A DNA stretch of 7,884 nucleotides from CAZXNF01 sp050741255. GTDB lineage: Bacteria; Pseudomonadota; Gammaproteobacteria; Burkholderiales; SG8-41. Below, in pieces: positions 1 through 6,208 of this stretch. A program made the position numbers and the translations under genes. The stretch is taken from NCBI GenBank assembly GCA_050741255.1, contig JBOIEQ010000188.1, forward strand, positions 1 through 7,884, given 5' to 3'. Under the pieces are notes generated by a model. The model was not told the origin of the DNA. It saw only the letters and a program-made list of their open reading frames with translations, and made no database searches. Position 1 is the first letter of the stretch. The number at the start of each line of letters is the position of its first letter.

Positions 1-877
1 GCGCCAGGCCGCCCGCCTGCGGCTGCGGCGCCGGTGCGCGGGCCACGGCCGCCGCGGCATTGTCCAGCGCGTCACGCAGGGTGTCCTGAAATTCGCGCGC
101 GCTCGTGAACCGGTCTTCGCGCTTTTTGGACAGTGCCTTCGCCAACACGGCGTCGACGTCGGGCGTCAGGTTGGGGTTGATCTCAGAGGCGTTGCGCGGG
201 GCTTCCGACAGCACCCGGTGCATCACGGTCGCCGTGGTGCCGGTGAAGGGCTTGACCCCGGTCAGCAGCTCATAGGTGATCACGCCCACCGCGTAGAGGT
301 CGGCGAGGTGATCTGTCTCGGTGCCCATGAATTGCTCGGGCGCCATGTAGTAGGGCGTGCCCAGCACCTCGCCCAGCTTGGTGAGGTTGGAGGCCTCGAT
401 GTGGGCGATGCCGAAGTCCGACAGCTTGATGCGGCCGTCGTTGTTGATCAGGATGTTGGAGGGCTTGATGTCGCGGTGGATCACGCCCTCGCCGTGGCAG
501 TAGCCGAGCGCGTCCAGCAACTGGCGGACGATCTCGCTGACTTCGCGCATGTCATAGGTCTGGCCTTGCGCGATGTGGTCGTACAGCGAGCGCCCGTGCA
601 CCAGCTCCATCACGATATAGGCGAAATCGCCGTCCTCGCCGAAGTCGTAGATGGCGACGATGCGCGGATGCACCAGCTTGCCCACCGCCTGCGCCTCGTG
701 GCGGAAGCGCGCCAGCACGTGCGCGAGTTCGTTTTCGTCCAGCCGCGAGCGGTTGATCGCTTTGATCGCGACGTGGCGCTGGATGGCGGGATCGAAGCCG
801 CGGTAGACCGCGCCCATGCCGCCCTTGCCGATCACGCCCTGGACCAGGTACTTGCCGATGGTGGTGGGGACGGACAT
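1..877 (-). CDS. Hanks-type serine/threonine protein kinase (partial, C-terminus beyond window start)
   Basis: This gene encodes a eukaryotic-like protein kinase that should transfer phosphate from ATP to Ser/Thr residues of target proteins in the cytoplasm. The visible 292 residues contain a full kinase domain (about residues 10-270). Visible landmarks are a glycine-rich loop GKGGMGAV at 17-24, the ATP-anchoring Lys39 in VAIK, Glu61 as the likely helix-C partner, the catalytic loop HRDIKPSN at 134-141 with Asp136, DFG at 154-156 and APE at 179-181. All catalytic residues are present, and HRD marks it as an RD kinase likely to be controlled by activation-loop phosphorylation. After the domain an Ala/Pro-rich linker begins and runs out of the window, so any C-terminal sensor or membrane segment is unseen. 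The ATG lies 3 bases after the TGA of the histidine kinase gene, with GAAGGG (888-893) upstream, so translation is probably coupled. Its substrates cannot be read from the sequence. Confidence 0.95.
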   Translation of the reverse strand, partial: MSVPTTIGKYLVQGVIGKGGMGAVYRGFDPAIQRHVAIKAINRSRLDENELAHVLARFRHEAQAVGKLVHPRIVAIYDFGEDGDFAYIVMELVHGRSLYDHIAQGQTYDMREVSEIVRQLLDALGYCHGEGVIHRDIKPSNILINNDGRIKLSDFGIAHIEASNLTKLGEVLGTPYYMAPEQFMGTETDHLADLYAVGVITYELLTGVKPFTGTTATVMHRVLSEAPRNASEINPNLTPDVDAVLAKALSKKREDRFTSAREFQDTLRDALDNAAAAVARAPAPQPQAGGLA

Positions 878-880
878 CGC

Positions 881-2623
881 TCAGTCGCCCTTCGTCGGCG
901 CCGGTGCGGCGGGTGCAATGTCGGCGGCAAGGTCCGCGGGGGCGGGCGGGGGCTCCAGCGGGAGCGTCACCGTGAAGCGGGTGCCGGTATCGGCGGTGGA
1001 CTGCACGTCGATCTTGCCGCCATGCTCGGTGATGATCTTGTAGGAAATCGACAACCCGAGGCCGGTGCCCTGGCCCGGACCCTTGGTCGAGAAGAAGGGG
1101 TCGAAGATCTTGGGCAGCACGTCGGGCGGAATGCCCTTGCCGTTGTCCGCGATGTCCACCGCGACATGCAGCGGATCGACGACCCGGCTGGTGATCGTGA
1201 TCGTGCCGTCGGGGCGCTCCATGGCCTGCGCCGCGTTCGTAATCAGGTTCAGGAACACCTGGTTGATCTGCGAAGGCGAGCAGACGATGGCGGGCAGCGT
1301 GTCGAATTCCTTGCGGATGGTGATCTTCTTCAGCAGGTGCCGCGCCAGCATCAGCGTGCTGTTCAGGCCCTCGTTCAGGTCGAAGGACTGGGTCTTGCTG
1401 CGGTCCAGCCGGCTGAAATCCTTCAGGTTCACCACCAGGTCCGAAATCTGGCCGATGCCGTAGAGGCCGTCGCCGACCAGCGCGGTCATTTCCGGCAGCA
1501 CGCGCTGCGTCTTCAGCTGCTCCATGTGGCCCTGCGCGGTGGCGAACTGCGCCGACAGCTCCTGCTCGCTCGCCGTGCCCGACGCCAGCACCTGCATCAG
1601 CTTCTCGGTCTCGCTGATGGTCTGCGCGATCTCCGGCAGGCTGGTCTGCACCGTGCCGAGGCTGTTCTTGACGTAGGCGAGCGGGGTGTTGATCTCGTGC
1701 ACCACGCCCGCCACCATCTGGCCGAGCGAGGACATCTTTTCCGACTGGATCAGCTGCGATTCCGATTCCTTCAGCTGCTTCAGCGTTTCCGACAGTTCGT
1801 GCGTGCGCTCCTCGACGCGGCGGTCGAGCACTCGGTAGCTGTGCATGAGGCGCTGGCCGAGGTAGCCGAGCAGGATGAGCAGCGCGCCGGCGAAGTAGAT
1901 GAGGTAGACACGCCAGCGCTCCTTGTCCTCCAGCGTGGCTTCGAGCTCGCCGTTGAACGCGTTGGTCAGTGTGTCGACCCGCGGCCCGGCGGAGAGGAAG
2001 GACACCTTGCGGAACAACTCGTCCTCGGCCGTGCGCGCCTGGATGAGCGCGGTCGCGGCGGCTTCGGTGGCGTCGCCGCCGGCTTTGGCTTCTTTTTCGA
2101 AGGCCGCCCGGAGTTCGTCGCCGGGCGCGCTGAAAAAGCGCTGCGCGAGGTCGGCGATGTCTGCCCGGGCGGGCGGGTTGCTTTTGGCGTCTTTCCGGGG
2201 CGCTTCAACGGCCGCGGGGGCGGCCTTCAGGGCCTCGTCGAGCGCCGCCTTTGCCGCCGTGCTCAGCGCGCGGTACTGGTCGACGAGCTTGGCTTTCTCC
2301 GTGAGGGCAGCGGTGAGTTGCGGGACGCCCGCGGCGAGCGCGGGACTGCTCAGCTCCGCGGCGGCCGTCGTGAGCGCGCTCTGGGCCCGCGCGAGTTGCA
2401 GGCCGGTGATCTTGGCCGTGGGCGAGATCGCGCCCGGTTCCAGCCGCAGCCGCAGCACCTCGATGTCCCACTTGTTGTCGACGTCCTTGATTTCCCGCAG
2501 CGTGCCCAGCACGGCGTTCTGGCGTTTGAAGTCGACGGCTTCCGTCTTGAAGTAGAGGAAGCCGAGCGCACCGGCCAGCAACAGTACGCCGGCGACGATG
2601 AGAACGATGCGCAGGGTTTTCAT
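881..2623 (-). CDS. Membrane-bound sensor histidine kinase with extracytoplasmic helical sensor domain
   Basis: This 580-residue protein is a two-component sensor kinase of the inner membrane. Two hydrophobic segments (about 5-25 and 239-258) enclose a roughly 210-residue periplasmic part that is Ala/Glu/Lys-rich and probably all-helical. It resembles DAHL-type sensor domains in its first third (FKRQNAVLGTLREIKDVDN), but that is only a tentative match. After the second membrane segment a coiled coil (about 262-300) leads to the H-box, with phospho-acceptor His309 in VVHEINTPL. The ATPase domain shows an N-box with Asn463 in NLITNAAQA, a G1 box DNGKGIP at 493-499, an F-box FDPFF at 507-511 and a G2 box GTGLGLS at 519-525. 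The dimerisation hairpin is long, about 95 residues from His309 to the end of the second helix, as in the HEINNPIGYV group of kinases. No receiver domain is fused and no response regulator is seen nearby. It starts 14 bases after livF, without a Shine-Dalgarno sequence, and runs straight into the Ser/Thr kinase gene. Confidence 0.95.
   Translation of the reverse strand: MKTLRIVLIVAGVLLLAGALGFLYFKTEAVDFKRQNAVLGTLREIKDVDNKWDIEVLRLRLEPGAISPTAKITGLQLARAQSALTTAAAELSSPALAAGVPQLTAALTEKAKLVDQYRALSTAAKAALDEALKAAPAAVEAPRKDAKSNPPARADIADLAQRFFSAPGDELRAAFEKEAKAGGDATEAAATALIQARTAEDELFRKVSFLSAGPRVDTLTNAFNGELEATLEDKERWRVYLIYFAGALLILLGYLGQRLMHSYRVLDRRVEERTHELSETLKQLKESESQLIQSEKMSSLGQMVAGVVHEINTPLAYVKNSLGTVQTSLPEIAQTISETEKLMQVLASGTASEQELSAQFATAQGHMEQLKTQRVLPEMTALVGDGLYGIGQISDLVVNLKDFSRLDRSKTQSFDLNEGLNSTLMLARHLLKKITIRKEFDTLPAIVCSPSQINQVFLNLITNAAQAMERPDGTITITSRVVDPLHVAVDIADNGKGIPPDVLPKIFDPFFSTKGPGQGTGLGLSISYKIITEHGGKIDVQSTADTGTRFTVTLPLEPPPAPADLAADIAPAAPAPTKGD
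888..893 (-). promoter_or_regulatory. Ribosome binding site of the Ser/Thr kinase gene
   Basis: On the minus strand GAAGGG stands 10 bases before the ATG at 877 and lies inside the last codons of the histidine kinase gene. It supports the chosen start. The site overlaps coding sequence, so ribosomes finishing the upstream gene would expose or reuse it. The spacing is slightly long. Confidence 0.5.
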
Positions 2624-2637
2624 GGGAGGACGATCGC

Positions 2638-3354
2638 CTATTCGCCGAGGTAGGCGCGGCGGACCTGCGGATCCGCCGCGAGGGCGCGCGAGGCGCCCGA
2701 CAGGGTGATGCGGCCGCCTTCCATCACGTAGCCGCGTTGCGAAACCTCGAGAGCGAGCCGGGCGTTCTGCTCCACCAGCAGGAGCGTGACGCCTTCGCGC
2801 GCGATCGCGACGATCGTTTCGAAAATTTTCTGCACCATCAGTGGCGCGAGCCCCATGCTCGGTTCGTCGAGCAGCAGCAGGCGCGGTCTCCCCATCAAAG
2901 CGCGTGCAATTGCCAGCATCTGCTGCTCCCCTCCGGAGAGCGTGCCCGCCAGTTGGGCGCGGCGCTCGGCCAGGCGGGGAAACAGCGCAAACATGCGTTC
3001 GCGATCGGTACGCGCCGTTACCGGATCGCGGCGGCTGTACGCGCCCATCGTGAGGTTTTCATCCACGCTGAGCCGCGGAAACACGCCTCTTCCTTCGGGT
3101 ACCAGCGCCATTCCCGCCTCGACCCGACGGTGCGGCGCCACTGCCGTTACGTCCTTTGTATTGTAGCGGACAGAGCCAGCGGCAGGTCGAAGTAATCCCG
3201 CCAAGGCCTTGAGTGTAGTGGTTTTTCCAGCGCCGTTGGCGCCGATCAGGGCCACCAGTTCCCCCGCTGCGACCTCGAAATCGATGCCCTTCACGGCGCG
3301 GATGCCGCCGTAAGCGACTTCCAGGCCGGAAACGGCGAGCAGGGGGGCGGTCAT
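2638..3354 (-). CDS. livF: Branched-chain amino-acid ABC transporter ATP-binding protein LivF
   Basis: This 238-residue protein is the second cytoplasmic ATPase of the LIV-type importer; it pairs with LivG to drive transport through LivH-LivM. It has Walker A GANGAGKT at 38-45, the signature LSGGEQQ at 139-145 and Walker B LLLLDEP at 159-165. Two family hallmarks separate it from LivG: VPEGRGVFP (85-93) with Glu in place of the usual Q-loop glutamine, and Gln196 (VEQN) where most ABC ATPases have the switch histidine. Its length is normal for LivF. The ATG overlaps the livG TGA by 4 bases (ATGA), so translation is probably coupled; no strong Shine-Dalgarno sequence is seen. A central block (about 3121-3240) uses many A/T-ending and otherwise rare codons, unlike the rest of the operon. 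The reading frame is intact there. Confidence 0.97.
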   Translation of the reverse strand: MTAPLLAVSGLEVAYGGIRAVKGIDFEVAAGELVALIGANGAGKTTTLKALAGLLRPAAGSVRYNTKDVTAVAPHRRVEAGMALVPEGRGVFPRLSVDENLTMGAYSRRDPVTARTDRERMFALFPRLAERRAQLAGTLSGGEQQMLAIARALMGRPRLLLLDEPSMGLAPLMVQKIFETIVAIAREGVTLLLVEQNARLALEVSQRGYVMEGGRITLSGASRALAADPQVRRAYLGE

Positions 3355-4130
3355 GCGGGGGCTGGAGCCGGTGAGCCGAGGTAGGCTTCGATCACCCGCG
3401 GATCCCGCCGCACCGCATCCGGCGGTCCTTCCGCGAGCTTGCGGCCGTAGTCCAGCACGCAGACGCGGTCGCACAGGCCCATCACGAGCTGCACGTCGTG
3501 TTCGATCAGGAGCAGCGTGACGCCGTCGGCGCGGATGCGTTCGAGGAGCGTGCGCAAGCCGCCTGTTTCCGCGGCGTTCATGCCGGCGGCCGGCTCGTCC
3601 AGCGCCAGCAGCTTGGGCTCGGTGGCCAGTGCGCGGGCGATCTCCAGCCGGCGCTGGTCGCCGTAGGGCAGGTTGCGGGCGAGCTGGCCGGCGCGCGGGG
3701 CCAGCCCCACGTAGTCGAGCAGCGCCAGCGCCCGGACCTGCGCGGCGGCCTCCTCGTGCCGCGTCGCCTGCGTGCGCAGGATCGCGCCAAGGATGCCGGC
3801 GTGCATGCGGACGTGACGGCCCACCATCACGTTGTCGAGCACGGACATGTTGCCGAACAGGCGGATGTTCTGGAAAGTGCGCGCGATGCCGGCCGCCGCG
3901 ACGGCGTGCGGCGCGCCCCGCGGCAACGCGGCGCCGTCGAAGCGAAAGGCGCCGCCATCGGGGGTGTAGAGGCCGGAGAGCACGTTGAAAAACGTCGTCT
4001 TGCCGGCGCCGTTGGGTCCGATGAGGCCGTAGATCTCGCCGCGCGCGATCGTCAGCGTGACATCGCACAGCGCGTCGAGGCCGCCGAAGCTTTTTTTGAC
4101 GGCCTGTGCTTCGAGGAGCGGTGCCGTCAT
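3351..4130 (-). CDS. livG: Branched-chain amino-acid ABC transporter ATP-binding protein LivG
   Basis: This 259-residue cytoplasmic ATPase is the first nucleotide-binding subunit of the importer. It shows Walker A GPNGAGKT at 38-45, Q-loop Gln87 in RTFQNIRLF, the family's variant signature LPYGDQRRLEIARAL starting at 154, Walker B LLALDEP at 174-180 followed by the LivG hallmark AAGMN, and switch histidine His211 in IEHD. The residues just past the core form the expected tail ending in VIEAYLG, followed by a short Ser/Ala/Pro extension. The open frame continues far upstream of this start without a stop, but the upstream part is the livM region read in another frame. The ATG at 4130 fits the family's N-terminus and overlaps the livM TGA in an ATGA junction. 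Its own stop overlaps the livF start in the same way. Confidence 0.97.
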   Translation of the reverse strand: MTAPLLEAQAVKKSFGGLDALCDVTLTIARGEIYGLIGPNGAGKTTFFNVLSGLYTPDGGAFRFDGAALPRGAPHAVAAAGIARTFQNIRLFGNMSVLDNVMVGRHVRMHAGILGAILRTQATRHEEAAAQVRALALLDYVGLAPRAGQLARNLPYGDQRRLEIARALATEPKLLALDEPAAGMNAAETGGLRTLLERIRADGVTLLLIEHDVQLVMGLCDRVCVLDYGRKLAEGPPDAVRRDPRVIEAYLGSPAPAPA

Positions 4131-5191
4131 GGGGTCTTGTCCGCGAGTTCGCGCTGGCGCAGGCGCGATGGCCACAGGCCCGCGGGGCGCAACAGCATCA
4201 TCAGTACCAGCGCCAGGCCGAACAGCAGCATGCGCAGGTCGGAGGGCTCCACGAGGACGCGGCCGACCAGCGCCTGCTGCAGCGGGCCGACGTAGCGCAA
4301 GGCCTCCGGCAGCGCCGTCAGCAGGATCGCCCCCAGCACGACGCCCGACACATTGCCCATGCCGCCCAGCACCACCATGCACAGGATCATGATCGAGTCG
4401 AGCAGCGTGAAGCTCTCCGGACTGATGAAGCCCTGGAAGGCGGCGAACAGCGCGCCCGCCACGCCGCCGAAGGTGGCGCCCATGGCGAAGGCGGCGAGCT
4501 TCACGTTGCGCGTGTTGATGCCCATCGCTTTCGCCGCGACCTCGTCCTCGCGGATCGCGATCCACGCGCGGCCGAGACGCGAATCCTCCAGCCGGCGGGA
4601 AATGACGATGGACAAGCCCGCGCAGGCGAGGAACACGAAGTAGTAGCTGTGCACCGCCGGGAAGGTGAACGGCCCCAGCGTGTGGCTGACGGCGAGCGAG
4701 AAGTCGCCGATCTTCAGCGGGTCGATCAGCGTGATGCCCTGTGGCCCGTTGGTGATGTTGACCGGGCGGTTCAGGTTGTTGAGGAAGATGCGGATGATTT
4801 CGCCGAAGCCCAGCGTGACGATCGCCAGGTAGTCGCCGCGCAGCCGGAGCGTCGGCGCGCCCAGCAGCAGACCGAAGCCGGCCGCCACCAGCGCGGACAA
4901 CGGCACCAGCACCCAGAACGGCCAGTGCAGGCCGAAGTGCGAAGAGGCGAGCAGCGCGTAGGTGTAGGCACCGACCGCGAAAAAGGCGACGTAACCCAGG
5001 TCGAGCAACCCGGCGTAGCCGACCACGATATTGAGGCCGATGGCGAGCAGTACGAACAGCAGGGCCACGTCGATCACGCGTACCCACGCGCGTCCGAGCA
5101 GCGCCTCGGTGGCGAAGGGCAGCGCGAGCAGGCAAGCCGCGAGCAGCAGCCAGCGGATCCAGGCAGGGATTTTCGTGAGCGCGTCGATCAT
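4127..5191 (-). CDS. livM: Branched-chain amino-acid ABC transporter permease LivM
   Basis: This 354-residue inner-membrane protein forms the translocation path with LivH. It is strongly hydrophobic, with about eight to ten predicted membrane segments. Family motifs visible are GYAGLLDLGYVAFFAVGAY (58-76), LRGDYLAIVTLGFGEIIR (117-134) and the cytoplasmic coupling-loop motif RAWIAIREDEVAAKAMGI (208-225), which contacts the ATPases. The C-terminus has the usual LRPAGLWPSR ending. The ATG lies 9 bases after the livH stop and its TGA overlaps the livG ATG. The Shine-Dalgarno sequence is weak (CAGGG lies almost against the ATG, with GAGCGGG further up), so translational coupling to livH is likely. 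Length and motifs are normal and no damage is seen. Confidence 0.97.
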   Translation of the reverse strand: MIDALTKIPAWIRWLLLAACLLALPFATEALLGRAWVRVIDVALLFVLLAIGLNIVVGYAGLLDLGYVAFFAVGAYTYALLASSHFGLHWPFWVLVPLSALVAAGFGLLLGAPTLRLRGDYLAIVTLGFGEIIRIFLNNLNRPVNITNGPQGITLIDPLKIGDFSLAVSHTLGPFTFPAVHSYYFVFLACAGLSIVISRRLEDSRLGRAWIAIREDEVAAKAMGINTRNVKLAAFAMGATFGGVAGALFAAFQGFISPESFTLLDSIMILCMVVLGGMGNVSGVVLGAILLTALPEALRYVGPLQQALVGRVLVEPSDLRMLLFGLALVLMMLLRPAGLWPSRLRQRELADKTP

Positions 5192-5200
5192 GCCCTGAGG

Positions 5201-6124
5201 CTACGCCCGCTCGCCGCTCGGCTGTCCCATGAGCCCCGAGGGGCGCACGACGAGTACCGCCACCAGCACGATGAAGGCGAACACATCGCGATAATTGCTG
5301 CCGAACACGCCGCCGGTGAGGTCACCGATGTAGCCGGAGGCCATGCTTTCGATGATGCCGAGCAGCAGCCCGCCCAGTACCGCGCCGGGGATGTTGCCGA
5401 TGCCGCCGAGCACAGCCGCGGTAAACGCTTTCAGGCCCAGCATGAAGCCCATGAAGTAGTGGCCGATGCCGTAGTAGAGCACCACCATCAGGCCCGCTAC
5501 CGCGCCGAGCGCCGAGCCGAGCGCGAAGGTGATGGCGATCACGCGGTTTGCGTCGACGCCCATCAGTCCGGCGACTTCCGCGTTCTGTTCGGTGGCGCGC
5601 ATCGCGGTGCCCAGCCGCGTGTGCTTGATGAACCACAGGAGCGCCGCCATCAGCCCGCAGGCCAGCACGAAAATCGCCAGCTGCACATCGGTGATGCTGG
5701 CGCCGCCCAAGGCGTAGGACGTCGGCTGGAACAGTTCGGGAAACGACAGGTACTGCTTGCCCCAGATCAGCGCGGCCGAGTACTGGATCAGAATGGACAC
5801 GCCGATCGCGGTGATCAGCGGCGCCAGCCGCGGCGCGTGGCGTAGCGGGCGGTAGGCGACGCGCTCGATGGTGAGGCCCAGTGCCGTGCACACCAGCATC
5901 GCTGCGGCGATGCCGGCAAGCAGCGCGATCGGTGCGGGCACAACGCCCGCCAGGCCCAGGCAGACCGACAGCGCGGTCAGCGCGCCGATCATCACCACGT
6001 CGCCGTGCGCGAAGTTGATCAGCCCCAGGATGCCATAGACCATGGTGTAGCCGAGCGCGACCAGCGCGTAGACGCTGCCCAGCACGAGGCCGTTGATCAG
6101 TTGCTGGAGGAAAGTGTCGAGCAT
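5201..6124 (-). CDS. livH: Branched-chain amino-acid ABC transporter permease LivH
   Basis: This 307-residue inner-membrane protein is the other half of the transport channel. About eight hydrophobic segments are visible. Typical LivH features are the N-terminal ALGYTMVYGILGLINFAHGD (23-42), the ERVAYRPLR stretch (87-95), the coupling-loop region RLGTAMRATEQNAEVAGLMG (170-189), GGIGNIPGAVLGG (240-252) and the C-terminal VRPSGLMG (293-300). It is the first gene after the binding-protein gene, but a strong intrinsic terminator ends only 15 bases before its ATG. Expression from the main promoter therefore needs read-through. The leader before the ATG contains only a weak GTGAAG as a possible ribosome binding site. 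Confidence 0.97.
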   Translation of the reverse strand: MLDTFLQQLINGLVLGSVYALVALGYTMVYGILGLINFAHGDVVMIGALTALSVCLGLAGVVPAPIALLAGIAAAMLVCTALGLTIERVAYRPLRHAPRLAPLITAIGVSILIQYSAALIWGKQYLSFPELFQPTSYALGGASITDVQLAIFVLACGLMAALLWFIKHTRLGTAMRATEQNAEVAGLMGVDANRVIAITFALGSALGAVAGLMVVLYYGIGHYFMGFMLGLKAFTAAVLGGIGNIPGAVLGGLLLGIIESMASGYIGDLTGGVFGSNYRDVFAFIVLVAVLVVRPSGLMGQPSGERA

Positions 6125-6139
6125 CGCTTCACGCAGCGC

Positions 6140-6171
6140 AAAAAAAACGGCACCGCGAACGGTGCCGTTTT
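6140..6171 (-). terminator. Rho-independent terminator/attenuator between the binding-protein gene and livH
   Basis: Read on the minus strand, an 8-base GC-rich stem CGGCACCG/CGGTGCCG closes on a TTCG loop and is followed by eight T residues (complement of A at 6140-6147). The stem can extend by four A-T pairs to 12 perfect pairs. This is a textbook intrinsic terminator for transcripts leaving the binding-protein gene. On the plus strand only four T residues follow the stem, so it should act mainly in one direction. It lies inside what otherwise looks like one operon, so partial read-through is the natural interpretation. Confidence 0.92.
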
Positions 6172-6208
6172 CCGTGCCGCAAGGACCAGGGCTGCGATCG
6201 TCGGCGAA

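Noticed and set aside
218..2653. Very long plus-strand open frame of 811 codons opposite the two kinase genes
   Set aside because: It is an antisense shadow caused by G/C at third positions of the minus-strand genes. The translation is rich in Arg, Gly, Val, His and Asp with no domain, while the opposite strand carries clear kinase motifs in order.
4131..5135. Long in-frame upstream extension of livG (594 codons in total)
   Set aside because: The extension is livM read in the wrong frame. The LivG family begins at the ATG at 4130, which also forms the ATGA overlap.
4106..5845. Plus-strand open frame of 579 codons opposite livM and livH
   Set aside because: Its product is a low-complexity string rich in Gln, Arg, His, Asp and Glu without motifs. 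The minus strand encodes two well-recognised permeases over the same bases.
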